From DATFVJ01 sp963712955 (GTDB lineage Bacteria; Actinomycetota; Actinomycetes; Streptosporangiales; Streptosporangiaceae): a stretch of 64,000 nt of DNA. The position numbers and the translations under genes were made by a program. Shown piece by piece: positions 10,190 to 19,265 of the stretch; positions within the stretch are counted from its first letter, which is position 1; every line of letters begins with the position of its first letter. The stretch spans positions 62,001-126,000 of the forward strand of contig CAVQKF010000020.1 in assembly GCA_963712955.1 (NCBI GenBank). Reading direction: 5' to 3'. Below the pieces are notes generated by a model. The model saw only the letters and a program-made list of their open reading frames with translations. It searched no databases and was not told where the DNA came from.

Positions 10190-10423
10190 GTGGAAGCCGA
10201 GATCAATCCACGCGGGCCAGTTCCCGTATATCTGCAGCTTGCGCGGATCATCGAGCGCATGATCGAGTCTGGTGAGCTGCAGCCAGACAACCCGATTCCC
10301 AGCGAGGAGAGCCTGCGGCAGCGGTACGGGGTCGCACGGACGACTACCCGCCGCGCGGTACGGGACCTACGGGAACGTGGTCTCGTCTACACCGTGGCTG
10401 GCCGTGGGACGTACGTCAGATAA
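10190..10423 (+). CDS. Small GntR-type winged-helix DNA-binding protein
   Basis: A 77-residue protein made of only the GntR winged-helix domain: PVPVYLQLARIIERMIESGEL, then the recognition helix region (PSEESLRQRYGVARTTTRRA) and the wing (LVYTVAGRGTYV). There is no C-terminal effector-binding domain. Such stand-alone GntR domains are common in actinomycetes and usually repress a neighbouring operon. The start is uncertain: GTG 10190, TTG 10181 or TTG 10169, with GGAGG near 10155. No obvious partner gene is adjacent. Confidence 0.8.
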   Translation: MEAEINPRGPVPVYLQLARIIERMIESGELQPDNPIPSEESLRQRYGVARTTTRRAVRDLRERGLVYTVAGRGTYVR

Positions 10424-10602
10424 CAAGATCACAGACAAAACCCCCCGTAACAGGGCTGCGGCAACGGCATGGGACGGGCCAGCGGAGTGGGCCATGTAAG
10501 CACACCGGACGCAAGAGAGGCCAGGCGATGCCGGGCCTCTTTGCTTTGCCTGGGAGCGCACCACCGCGCCCAGCACAGCCCTAACGTAACGGCTGTGTCG
10601 GG

Positions 10603-10623
10603 TGAGCTGAAGGTGTCACACCC
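10603..10623. repeat. Dispersed 21-mer, copy 1
   Basis: TGAGCTGAAGGTGTCACACCC occurs here and, in perfect inverted orientation, at 18593-18613. Both copies are intergenic. It contains GGTGTcACACC, a near-palindrome that might be a protein-binding site. Confidence 0.65.
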
Positions 10624-10660
10624 ATTCCCAGCGGAGTGCCACCGCGCCGCCGCGGCCCGC

Positions 10661-12346
10661 CTAAGCAGTGGCCGCGGATGTCACCCATTCCTCTACGACC
10701 TGCGACAACACCGGAAGTGGCAGGGCACCGTGGTCCAGGACGGCCGAATGGAAGTCACGGATGTCGTAGGCCACCCCGAGCCGCGCCCGGGCGGTTTCGC
10801 GCAGCCGGATGATGTCGCGCTGGCCGATGAGGTAACCAAGCGCCTGGCCGGGCATGGCGATGTAGCGGTCAATTTCCGCGCTCATGAAGGGCTTAGGCAT
10901 CGAAGTGTGGGCAAGCGCGAACTCCAGCGCCCTGTCGCGGCTCCAGCCACGGGCGTGCAGGCCGCTGTCGACGACGAGGCGGACGGCGCGCCAGGCAGCG
11001 CAGACGAGCATCCCGAGCTGCTGGACGCGGTCGGAGTAGAGGTCGAACTCGTCCGCGAGGCGTTCGGCATAAAGTCCCCAGCCCTCGCTGTGCGGCACGA
11101 CGTCGAACGCGGTCAGCAATAGCGGCAGGTCCGGTACGAGCTGCAGCCGGGCGAACTGGGCGTGGTGGCCGGGAACCCCCTCGTGGAACGCCGCAGGCTC
11201 AAGCGCCCAGCCGCCCGCCTGCCCTGGATGAGCGCGGTTGAACAGGTACGCACCGGCTCGCGAGCCGTCGCGCGCGGGTGGCGAATACATGGGCGGCGTG
11301 CCGGATTCGGCCATGTGCTGCGGCATCGGCTCGATTGTGCACGCCGGAGGCAGCGGCGGGTGGAACAGGTCCGCGGCCCGTTCCTCCGCTCGCCCGATCG
11401 CGGCGGCAGCCCGCGCCATGGCGTCGCTGTCGGCTGAGGCGGCGAAAGAGGCGTCGTCCCGCAACCGCGCCATGACGTCGGTGGCGTTACGCGCGCCGAA
11501 AACGCGGGCGCCCAGCTCGGCGATTCGCTCCTCGAACTCTGCGAGCGCACTCAGCCCGACGCCGTGAATTTCGTCGGCGTCGAGCGCGAGCGTGGTGCCA
11601 TTGCGGATGCAGCAGGCATACGCGGCCGTGCCGCCAGGCACATGGAGCAGACCCGCCCGCTCCGGCGGCCGTGACCTGGGCAGCAGCTCTACGAGCACGT
11701 CGAGGTAGCGCGCGAGCGCCGGGCGGATGTCGTCGCGCACGACCCGCTCGAGCTCGTCGCGCCACGCTGCCGCGCCGTCCAAGCCCTCAGGCGGCCGGTG
11801 GGCGAGCAGCGGATCGCGATCCTGGTGGGCCAGGTGGTCGCGCAGTTGCGTGATGACGCTGCCCACCAGCGGCGCGACGGGCAGCAAGCCGCTATCCACG
11901 GCGGCGCGGAGCTGCAGCGCGTCCTGGTCGATATAGGTGGGAGCCCGCCGGCAGCGCGTGAGGTAGTCCGAGGCGCTCGCCGCGTCGGTGACCGAAGCAC
12001 GTGCGGCTGCGAACAGCATCTTCGATGGCCCGCCCATGGGCATTGTCGTGACGCTGAATTCCTGGACGCGCGAGTCCGCCGTCGCGAGCCAGCGCGCGGC
12101 GCTGTCACGCGCGGCCGCGAGCAGCACGCGGCTGTCGGCGTCGGCTATATCGGCGTCGAGGTGCTCGCAGCGGATCAGGAAATCGACGAGCCGGTCACGC
12201 CACGCCTGGCGCGCGGCAGGCGACAGGTCCGGCACCGCGTCGTCGTAGCCGGTGATCCCCATGTAAGACGCAGAGTACGGGTCGTTCCGCAGCTGTGCCT
12301 CCGCCAGCTCGTCGGCCAGCACTGCGATTGACGTCACAGCCACCAT
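10661..12346 (-). CDS. DUF885 family putative metallopeptidase
   Basis: A 561-residue member of the DUF885 family, thought to be zinc-dependent hydrolases related to gluzincins. The zinc motif HEGVPGHHAQF lies in the C-terminal half, and the downstream SEGWGLYAERLADE block supplies the expected third ligand Glu. A further conserved segment, MPGQALGYLIGQRDI, is typical of the family. No signal peptide is seen. The gene ends 238 nt from the small GntR-type gene. Start is ATG 12346. Family is clear; substrate is unknown. Confidence 0.88.
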   Translation of the reverse strand: MVAVTSIAVLADELAEAQLRNDPYSASYMGITGYDDAVPDLSPAARQAWRDRLVDFLIRCEHLDADIADADSRVLLAAARDSAARWLATADSRVQEFSVTTMPMGGPSKMLFAAARASVTDAASASDYLTRCRRAPTYIDQDALQLRAAVDSGLLPVAPLVGSVITQLRDHLAHQDRDPLLAHRPPEGLDGAAAWRDELERVVRDDIRPALARYLDVLVELLPRSRPPERAGLLHVPGGTAAYACCIRNGTTLALDADEIHGVGLSALAEFEERIAELGARVFGARNATDVMARLRDDASFAASADSDAMARAAAAIGRAEERAADLFHPPLPPACTIEPMPQHMAESGTPPMYSPPARDGSRAGAYLFNRAHPGQAGGWALEPAAFHEGVPGHHAQFARLQLVPDLPLLLTAFDVVPHSEGWGLYAERLADEFDLYSDRVQQLGMLVCAAWRAVRLVVDSGLHARGWSRDRALEFALAHTSMPKPFMSAEIDRYIAMPGQALGYLIGQRDIIRLRETARARLGVAYDIRDFHSAVLDHGALPLPVLSQVVEEWVTSAATA

Positions 12347-12537
12347 CAGGAATGCCCTTCATTTGTCAACGCTGAACAGCCTCCGCACGCCAGCGGCCGC
12401 ACGGCGAGAACAGCATCACCATTATCGGACGGACCTGGAAAGCAGCTGCCCGGCTGCCGCGGTTCACGCCGCGCCGTGCCCGCGCTCGCCGGGGACCGGG
12501 TGAGGTCAGCGGGATGTGACTCGGGTTAAGGTCGGCT

Positions 12538-12594
12538 CAGCTCGCAATGACGCTCAGCTCGCAATGACGCTCAGCTCGCAATGACGCTCAGATC
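12538..12594 (+). repeat. 17-nt repeat, three copies, before methyltransferase
   Basis: CTCAGCTCGCAATGACG is repeated in tandem three times, with a degenerate fourth unit (CTCAGATCGCAAGGG) running into the Shine-Dalgarno of the next gene. Each unit carries an ATG followed at once by an out-of-frame context, so these may serve as decoy starts or simply be a slippage-born array. Confidence 0.8.
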
Positions 12595-12612
12595 GCAAGG
12601 GAGGGCGGCGGC

Positions 12613-13407
12613 ATGGCGGTGGCGGCCATTTTCGGCGCGGTGGCCGGCTGCTATGCGTCGGCCAGGCCCGATTACCCGCAGGGCCTCTATGCGGCGCTGG
12701 CGGAGCTTGCCGGCCGTCCGCTGGAGGGAGCGCTGGTCGTGGACGTGGGCGCGGGCACAGGGATCGCGGCGCGGCAGATGCGCGACCACGGCGCCCAGGT
12801 GATCGCGATCGAGCCTTCCGCGGGCATGCTCGCCGAGCTGGTCAGGGCCTCGCCCGGCGTGCGCGTGGTCAGAGGCGACGGCAACGCCCTGCCGCTGCGG
12901 GACAGTTGCGCCGACTTCGTCACCTACGCGCAGGCATGGCACTGGACCGACCCGCTGCGCGCGGTGCCCGAATACCGCCGGGTGCTGCGACGAGGAGGGG
13001 CCTTCGCGGCCTGGTGGAATCTGACGACGCGGCAGGCACCGTGGGAGGTGGCGCAGGATGAGCGGCTGGTCGCGGCGTGCCGTGCCTACCAGGAGATCCG
13101 CGACAGGTACCCGAACGCCCGCGGTGAGGTCGATCCTTCGGCCCTGGCCGCGAGCCCACACGAACCGTCCGCCAAGGTCGCAGAGTTCGCCTGGGCACGG
13201 CGGGTGGCACTCGACGTGCATCTGGCGAATCTCAACTCCAAGTCGTACATCGCTGCCCTCGGCCCGGACGGCGTAGCCCGCTTGCTCGAAGCCGAGCGCG
13301 CGGCCCTGCTCGCGGAGTTCCCCGACGGCGTGGTCACCGAGGCCTACCGCAGTGTCCTGCTCGTTGTCCGCGCGATTCCGGCCGCTGCGGCAAATGCCTC
13401 CCGCTAG
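12613..13407 (+). CDS. Class I SAM-dependent methyltransferase
   Basis: A 264-residue Rossmann-type methyltransferase of the Methyltransf_11 kind. Motif I is VVDVGAGTGIAARQM. The acidic residue of motif II is in VIAIEPSAGML, followed by GDGNALPLRDSCADFVTYAQAWHW and the EYRRVLRRGGAFAAWW post-motif. ATG start with GGGAGGGCGGC upstream. Substrate is unknown; the family covers many small molecules and tRNA. It is followed within 12 nt by a conserved hypothetical gene, so the two are probably co-transcribed. Confidence 0.88.
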   Translation: MAVAAIFGAVAGCYASARPDYPQGLYAALAELAGRPLEGALVVDVGAGTGIAARQMRDHGAQVIAIEPSAGMLAELVRASPGVRVVRGDGNALPLRDSCADFVTYAQAWHWTDPLRAVPEYRRVLRRGGAFAAWWNLTTRQAPWEVAQDERLVAACRAYQEIRDRYPNARGEVDPSALAASPHEPSAKVAEFAWARRVALDVHLANLNSKSYIAALGPDGVARLLEAERAALLAEFPDGVVTEAYRSVLLVVRAIPAAAANASR

Positions 13408-13418
13408 GGTCGTCAGAT

Positions 13419-15446
13419 GTGACAGAGGAATCCGCGGATGTCTTCCTGGACGAGCTCTCGGCGTGGGCCGAGAAGTCAACGCAGGATCTTGAGGGCAGCA
13501 GCGACGATGCCGCGCTGTTGTTCGACCTTGCCCACGACTACCTGGGTTGTGCGGATCTCAGTGAGCTGACACCCCTTGTCCTGCGGCGGCTTCTCCTTGA
13601 CGTGTTCCCGAGAAAGATCACGGTGTGGGAGCCTGAAGACGCGGAGGCAGTCATCCCGACGATGCGGGAAGTGTTCCGCTTCCTGAGGGACACCGGCCGC
13701 ATCCCGCATGCGGCGTATCCCCGGCTCGTTCACGAGCTAGATGAGATCGAGCCGCAGTTCGCCGACGCGGTCATGGACCCGTCGAAATGGGGGATCGCCC
13801 GGACGTTCGCGCAAGCCATGATCGCGGACGACATCGATGCCGAGGACCCCGACGCCGTGCAAGGCTGGATCGGGGAGTACAACGAGCGGCCCGACGCCGA
13901 GCGGAACCTGCTGCCGCGTGACGGGCAGCAATGGTCGCTGCCGCTCGGCCTTTCGGGCGAGGCTGGATCGTTGTTCGACGAGGAACCCGACGGCGAAGAC
14001 GGCGCGGCGGACCTGTCTCCGGTCCGGCTGCCGCCGTCGGCCGAGCTTGCCGCCGCGGCGCGAGCGTGCCCGCTGCTCGCGTCGGCGCAGCGGCTGGCCG
14101 AATGGCTCGGGCCGTCACGGCCGCTGACGGGCACCGGGGTGCTGCGGCTTGCCGATGCCCGTGCGGTCATCACCGAGCTCGGGCTTGCCGACGCCGGGTG
14201 TGAAGCCGGCGAAGCCCGCTTCACGCTTGACAGCCTGCGCAGCGCTCGTGACTTCGTCCCGCTTGACCGGCTCTGGATCGTCGCCCAGGTGGCCGGGCTT
14301 GTCGACGTGGAGGGCCGCCGCGCGCGACCCGGTCCGCATCTTGGTGCGCTCGCAGGCCAAGGCGGCGGCGACGGCGGCGCAGATGGCGGCGGCAGAACGG
14401 GCGGCGCAGCTGACGCGCCACTGCTGATGGCGTGGTCGGCCGCTTTTCTCGCGCTGGTCCACCCTGACTTCCCAGCCCCGGGCGGGCCGCTGTCCGGCGT
14501 GCTCCAGGACGAGCTGATTGGAATGCTGACCCTGCTGTACGCGGCAGACGGGCCAGTAGAGCTGAGCGACGTTGCCGACGCGGCCGCGTCCCAGTTCCCC
14601 GGAGGACTTCGCTGGGCGACTGACTTGCCCGGTGGCGAGCACCTGGTGCAGGACGCGGTGACCGGGCTGCTCGCGGGGCCAGCTGAGGCAGGAGCTGTGG
14701 CGCTGACGAGCGCCCATGCCGCCCTGACCCCGCTCGGGCTCTGGGGGATGCACATGATCCTGCGTGCGCAGGGCGTCCCCGTGCACGCGATCGGCGACTA
14801 CGCCGAGTCAGGCGCCGCGGAGATGCTCAGCGCGATCGCGAGATACAACCAAGCGGACCACGAGGCGGAGCTGGCCGGCTGGGTGGAACGCCGCAGCAAG
14901 GAAGACGCCGCGGCCGAGCTGGCAGCGGTCATCGCGGCCGGGACTCCCATTCAGCGGATGGCCGGGCTTGATGCGCTCGGGTCGCTTGGACCGGCCGGGC
15001 GGGACGCGGCTGGCAGGCTCGTCGGCGAGCCCGGAGTGGGTGCGCTCACGGCGATGTGGCTGGCCAGCGTGGGCGAGAATCCGGAAATTGAGCTGTCACA
15101 CGATGAGGCGCTCTGGGTGCTCGTCGAGATCAGCGCGGCGGCGCTCGACACGCTACCGCCTCTTGAGGCGGTTAAACATCTGACCGAGGACGCGGACCCG
15201 GCCGACCTGGCTGAGCAGATGGCACAGCTTTGGTGCGTCGATCACCCCCGCACGCTCGACGTTCTCAAGGCGGTCGCGGATCACTATCCGGATCGCGTCG
15301 TGGCAAAGGCGGCACGCAAGGCAATCTTCCGCACGCGCGGAAGGTCCGCAGGACCCGCCGCGCCGCCAGCGCCAGCGCGTGGCGGTGAACGGCCGGATCG
15401 CTCCGTGGGCCAGCGGAAGTCCAGCAAACGCAAGCGCCGCCGCTGA
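13419..15446 (+). CDS. Conserved actinobacterial protein of unknown function
   Basis: A 675-residue, acidic, mostly helical protein with a GTG start close behind the methyltransferase gene. The N-terminal roughly 150 residues are well ordered (LVLRRLLLDVFPRKITVW, VFRFLRDTGRI, WGIARTFAQAMIADDID). The middle contains a Gly-rich loop (GQGGGDGGADGGGRTGG). The C-terminal part looks like alpha-helical repeats (EDAAAELAAVIAAGTPIQRM, LDVLKAVADHYPDRVVAKAARKA) and ends in a basic Lys/Arg tail. No catalytic motif or membrane segment was recognised, so no function is proposed. Confidence 0.75.
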   Translation: MTEESADVFLDELSAWAEKSTQDLEGSSDDAALLFDLAHDYLGCADLSELTPLVLRRLLLDVFPRKITVWEPEDAEAVIPTMREVFRFLRDTGRIPHAAYPRLVHELDEIEPQFADAVMDPSKWGIARTFAQAMIADDIDAEDPDAVQGWIGEYNERPDAERNLLPRDGQQWSLPLGLSGEAGSLFDEEPDGEDGAADLSPVRLPPSAELAAAARACPLLASAQRLAEWLGPSRPLTGTGVLRLADARAVITELGLADAGCEAGEARFTLDSLRSARDFVPLDRLWIVAQVAGLVDVEGRRARPGPHLGALAGQGGGDGGADGGGRTGGAADAPLLMAWSAAFLALVHPDFPAPGGPLSGVLQDELIGMLTLLYAADGPVELSDVADAAASQFPGGLRWATDLPGGEHLVQDAVTGLLAGPAEAGAVALTSAHAALTPLGLWGMHMILRAQGVPVHAIGDYAESGAAEMLSAIARYNQADHEAELAGWVERRSKEDAAAELAAVIAAGTPIQRMAGLDALGSLGPAGRDAAGRLVGEPGVGALTAMWLASVGENPEIELSHDEALWVLVEISAAALDTLPPLEAVKHLTEDADPADLAEQMAQLWCVDHPRTLDVLKAVADHYPDRVVAKAARKAIFRTRGRSAGPAAPPAPARGGERPDRSVGQRKSSKRKRRR

Positions 15447-15564
15447 GCGCATCGCCGCGATGCCGCTGCCGCCGCGACGCATGGACATGCCCGGGCCGCT
15501 ACATCAGCGGCATCAGCCGGTCTTCCGGCGCCAACGGCAGGCCGCCGGCATAAAGACTGCCGTC

Positions 15565-16101
15565 TCAGTGGCCGTAGACGGGTATGACCACGGCACGGGC
15601 GAGCGTGTGGAAGCCGAGGTTGAAACCTACGACGGCGGGTGACACGTCCGCGTCGACGCCTAGGGTGTCCACGTCCAGGGCATGAACCGTGAAGACGAAC
15701 CTGTGCGGCGGGTCGCCGGCGGGCGGCGCGGCACCGCCGAAGTCCTTGGAGCCGTAGTCGTTGCGGGCACAGAACGAGCCCTTGGGCAGTTCCGAGCCAT
15801 CGCCGCTCACGGCGCCTGTGGCCAGTTCAGTCACTGTCGCGGGGATGTCCACGAGCACCATGTGCCAGAACCCTGACCCAGTCGGCGCGTCCGGGTCGAA
15901 GCAGGTTACCGCGAAGCTCCTGGTCTCCGCTGGGAAGCCGGACCATCGCAGGTGCGGCGAGATGTTCTGCCCTGACATCCCGAACCCGTTGTACACCTGC
16001 GCCTCGCTCATCTGGACGCCTTCGGCGACGTCGTCGCTTTCGACCGTGAACGAAGGAACCTGCCGCAGATAGTCATGGGGAAGCGGAGCCCGCTGTGTCA
16101 T
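15565..16101 (-). CDS. PEBP/YbhB-family phosphatidylethanolamine-binding protein
   Basis: A 178-residue PEBP-fold protein. The signature FDPDAPTGSGFWHMVLVDIP is present, as is the GYGGAAPP-like block here reading FGGAAPPAGDPPHRFVFTVHAL. ATG 16101 is preferred over the upstream extension because GAGGAGGT lies 5-6 nt before it and the homologous region begins there. Bacterial members are small cytoplasmic proteins of uncertain role, sometimes inhibiting kinases or proteases. Confidence 0.9.
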   Translation of the reverse strand: MTQRAPLPHDYLRQVPSFTVESDDVAEGVQMSEAQVYNGFGMSGQNISPHLRWSGFPAETRSFAVTCFDPDAPTGSGFWHMVLVDIPATVTELATGAVSGDGSELPKGSFCARNDYGSKDFGGAAPPAGDPPHRFVFTVHALDVDTLGVDADVSPAVVGFNLGFHTLARAVVIPVYGH

Positions 16102-16249
16102 TGCTACCTCCTCGGAATGGGCGCAGGAGAGCGCGAGAGGCACCGCGCCTCGCTGACGCGGGTGCGGCCTCAACGCTATCGCGCAGCCTGTGCGCGGTCC
16201 GCCCGGCACCGGGACTGACCAGCGGGCCGCACATACCCCCAGGCCGGAC

Positions 16250-16290
16250 CCTAGCCCCGGGCCAGACCCCCAGAAGAGCTTACAGCGCCG
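16250..16290. repeat. Dispersed ~40-nt element, copy 2
   Basis: Shares CCCCAGAAGAGCTTACAG and its flanks with 7718-7760. Here the element covers the stop codon of the minus-strand methyltransferase (TAA at 16280-16282). The copy at 7750 has the same CTGTAA context, so it may be the relic of a gene end plus terminator. Confidence 0.6.
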
Positions 16291-17119
16291 CCCTGGGGTA
16301 CTCAGGGCCGCCAGCTTCTCGTTGGCCGGCCACGAATTGGACCGCGCCCGCGATTCGCTGCCTGATGCCCGTGTAGCCGCGTTCTGCCAGCGCATCGGTG
16401 ATCTCGTCGCGGCCGAACACCGCAAGGCCGACCATCCGCGCGGCCAGGTCGCTCGCCGCCCCGATCGCGCCGCCGGTACCGGGCCTGCAGCTCGTCATCA
16501 GGGCGATCCGTCCGCCCGGCCGCAGCACGCCGGTCATCTTGTCGAGCGCACTGAACGGCTCACGCATGAGATGCAGTGCTGCGAAACAGCAGACGGCATC
16601 GACGCTGTCCGAGCGCAATGGGAGGTCCATCGCGTCGGCGCGGACGTACGCGATTCCCGCTCTGCCCGCAATGTTGGCGGAGGTGTCGCGTACCGCGCGG
16701 GCCAGCATGGTGGCAGACGCGTCGAGGCCGATTACCAGGCCGGCCTCACCGGGGCCCGTGGCAAGCTCGCGAGTGAAGTTACCTGGGCCGCAGGCCAGGT
16801 CGAGGAGCGTGTCGCCGGGTGCGAGCGCGAGCCAGGACCGGGCGAGCCTGTACTCCCCGGCCATGCCAGGCCCAGCGGTGCCCATGATGAGCCGGCTGAG
16901 CGCCGGCCGCCACCAGCGCTGGTAGATCGCCGGCACTAAGCCGGTACGCATGAGCCATTCGGCAAGGCCCGTCGGTTCTGGAGGCGTACTGCCGATCAGA
17001 TCGAGATAACCGTGCGACAGATCGGGCATCGCCGGCGCGGGATCGAGCAGACCCAGAACCCGCGCCACCGCCGTCGCTGTGTCACCGGCATCGCCTGCCG
17101 GCACCCCCATGGGTCTCAT
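16280..17119 (-). CDS. Class I SAM-dependent methyltransferase
   Basis: An approximately 280-residue methyltransferase with an N-terminal extension of about 100 residues (PAIYQRWWRPALSRLIMG) before motif I, LLDLACGPGNFTREL. The remaining motifs are VIGLDASATMLARA, VRADAMDLPLRSDSVDAV and LRPGGRIALMT. The arrangement resembles UbiE/Coq5-type enzymes acting on lipids or secondary metabolites. The start at 17119 or 17110 is uncertain because neither has a clear Shine-Dalgarno. Confidence 0.85.
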   Translation of the reverse strand: MRPMGVPAGDAGDTATAVARVLGLLDPAPAMPDLSHGYLDLIGSTPPEPTGLAEWLMRTGLVPAIYQRWWRPALSRLIMGTAGPGMAGEYRLARSWLALAPGDTLLDLACGPGNFTRELATGPGEAGLVIGLDASATMLARAVRDTSANIAGRAGIAYVRADAMDLPLRSDSVDAVCCFAALHLMREPFSALDKMTGVLRPGGRIALMTSCRPGTGGAIGAASDLAARMVGLAVFGRDEITDALAERGYTGIRQRIAGAVQFVAGQREAGGPEYPRAAL

Positions 17120-17559
17120 TCTATTGAGCGAGTGATCCAGAGAAGGAAATTCCGTTGCGCGGCGCATCGAAGAGGAAGCCGGAAGCTCCGGGTGAGGCGG
17201 GACAGGATATGATCTGGGTAATCGACGGTCAGCCAGCCCTCGCGTAACTCGCTGGCGCAGGCCAGCAGCCGAAAACGAGGGCTTGCCCTGACGTCACGAA
17301 TGCGATCGCTTCCTGCTCGTCGAACCCGGCATGGTCCCCAGAACGTCGAGCGGGAAGATCGCCCGTTCTGCGAGCTGCGGGCGTTACCTGGCCGGACGTT
17401 CGCGCCGGGACCCTGCTGCCGCCCGGCGGTGGTGTTGGTGGTGACAGAGTTGCGTGCGTGGCGAGGGTGCGCGGGCCCCTCGACGGGTGTGCCGTTGCAC
17501 AGGACAACAGGGCCCATCGACCCTAGCCGGAGCCTGCCTCCGCGTGGCACCGTCCTCGC
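17120..17559. other. Intergenic region, no supported gene
   Basis: Divergent interval. Minus-strand frames include short protein-like stretches such as LREGWLTVDYPDHILSRLTR, but these lie in different frames without a start, and may be a decayed gene. The promoter of the downstream alpha/beta hydrolase presumably lies at its right end. Confidence 0.35.
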
Positions 17560-18465
17560 ATGAACGCTGTAATGGAGCACAGTCCGAAGGCCGGCGTGGT
17601 GAGAATTGAGCGCGCCGACGGCATAAGTCACACCCGGCATGTGCTGCCTTACGGCGAGTACCAGCTGAGTTACGAGGTCTACGGTTCAGGCGACAGGGTG
17701 CTCCTGTGGCTGCACGGTTTGCTGCTCGACGCCAACCTCGGCCGTGGCCTGGCCCAGTCACTCGCCGCTCATGGCAACCAGGTCGTGCTGCTCGACCTCC
17801 TGGGTCATGGCCACAGTGACAAGCCCAGCGATCCTGCCGCCCATCGGATGGACCTTCACGTCCAGCAGGTGATCTGCCTTCTCGACACGCTGGGCGTCGA
17901 CAAGGCGGTCCTCGGGGGTGTGTCACTGGGCGCCGATGTGAGCCTGCTGACCGCGGTGGCGGCACCAGAAAGGGTCAGCGGCCTGATCCTGGACATGCCG
18001 GTGCTCGAGTGGGGAATGCCGACGGTGGTAACCATTTTGCTGCCTCTCCTGATCGGCCTCCGCAACGCCGGGGCTGCGGCGCGGCTGGTCTCCTGGGCGG
18101 CGACGCGCCTGCCCCGATCGGGGTTCGGTCCGCTCGACTCGCTCATCGGTGCCGCGGCGTGCGATCCGGACGAGCTCGCCGCCGTGCTGCATGGCATCCT
18201 GCTTGGGCCCATCGCTCCGACCGTTGAGCAGCGCCGGTCCGTCAGTGCCCCGGCGCTTGTAATGGGACACCGGCGGGGCCTGATGCACCCGTTCAGCGAT
18301 GCGGAAAACCTGGCGAGCCAGTTGCCCGACGCCCGGCTCCTCCGCAGCCATAACGTCGCCGAGCTATGGCTGCGGCCCGGCCGGCTTACCGCCGAGCTCA
18401 GCGCGTTCCTCGACAGCGCGTGGTCTGACGCCGCACCCCATCAGTCGCTGAGCGAAGCCGTGTGA
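17560..18465 (+). CDS. Alpha/beta hydrolase
   Basis: A 301-residue alpha/beta-hydrolase-fold enzyme. The oxyanion region is LLWLHGLLLDANLG, then LLDLLGHGHSDKP, the nucleophile elbow GGVSLGADVS, and candidate acid/base residues in the C-terminal third. Here the expected final His is weak: SHNVAELW rather than a standard GH motif. No signal peptide. Start ATG 17560, with another ATG four codons on. The substrate cannot be inferred. Confidence 0.82.
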   Translation: MNAVMEHSPKAGVVRIERADGISHTRHVLPYGEYQLSYEVYGSGDRVLLWLHGLLLDANLGRGLAQSLAAHGNQVVLLDLLGHGHSDKPSDPAAHRMDLHVQQVICLLDTLGVDKAVLGGVSLGADVSLLTAVAAPERVSGLILDMPVLEWGMPTVVTILLPLLIGLRNAGAAARLVSWAATRLPRSGFGPLDSLIGAAACDPDELAAVLHGILLGPIAPTVEQRRSVSAPALVMGHRRGLMHPFSDAENLASQLPDARLLRSHNVAELWLRPGRLTAELSAFLDSAWSDAAPHQSLSEAV

Positions 18466-19265
18466 GATGCGTTTCGGCCGTGCGCCTAACTCCGGCCCGG
18501 GAAAGGCGCCGGCCAGCGTGGCCGGGCCATTCAGCGCGGCCGTTCCGCAGCAAGGAACGCTCCGCCCAGCGGGGGCCCAGCGGGTGCCCAGCGGGTGTGA
18601 CACCTTCAGCTCAGGTGACACCCCGCGCAGCCGTTCAGGACCAGAGCCGATCTCGTTGTAGGTCAGCAGGTCACAGCCGACGAGCCCCGCGATCCCGGGA
18701 ACCAGCAGATCGGTGACGGCGGCGGGTCATCGGCCGGCGAGCTGGTCGACCAAGCCGCAGGGACCGGTCAAGCAGCGCGAGTGGGATGTGCATGACGCCC
18801 CTCGCCTCTGGATGGTAAAGTACGTGGCAAGCGTGCGCAAAGTACGTATGGACCTTCGCCTTCCTGCCCCGGTTGATTCGAGAGCACCCGCCAGGCATTC
18901 CACCTGGTCAGCGCGGGAAGGGAGGCTGCACGTCGGCCTCCCTGGCGCAGGAGGTCGGTACCGCCCTGGGCGCGCAGGCGGGGGAGGCCCGTCGTCTGCG
19001 CGAGGCGGGCACGCCGCCTCCGTGCACGGCCACGTCGACACGCAGAACTGCGCGACATGATCCGCGCGTCGCCCTGGAGTCCGCCCGGGCGGCGAACGGG
19101 GAAACGCCGCGGTGTCATGCTGGGCCCGCCCGCTCGGTTACGAAGTCGTCTCGGGGTCCGCCCACTACCGTGGAAACGGGCACGCCGTTAGAGTAAGTCC
19201 TCAGCAAGCACATTTCAGGCCGTTCAGAGATGGCGCTTCAGAAGGACGAAAGAGGTCGACTCGCA
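18466..19265. other. Intergenic region, ~0.8 kb
   Basis: No frame with both a credible start and a recognisable product. It contains three CCCAGCGGG units followed by the second copy of the dispersed 21-mer (18593-18613), which overlaps GGTGTGACACC and GGTGACACC, two related palindrome-like sites. The rest looks like unexplained spacer. Confidence 0.4.
18593..18613. repeat. Dispersed 21-mer, copy 2
   Basis: GGGTGTGACACCTTCAGCTCA is the exact reverse complement of 10603-10623. It is followed by a partly repeated GGTGACACC. Confidence 0.65.

Noticed and set aside
17116..17640. 174-residue minus-strand frame before the alpha/beta hydrolase
   Set aside because: Overlaps the hydrolase start and has no credible start or domain; some segments may be a decayed gene but cannot be assigned.
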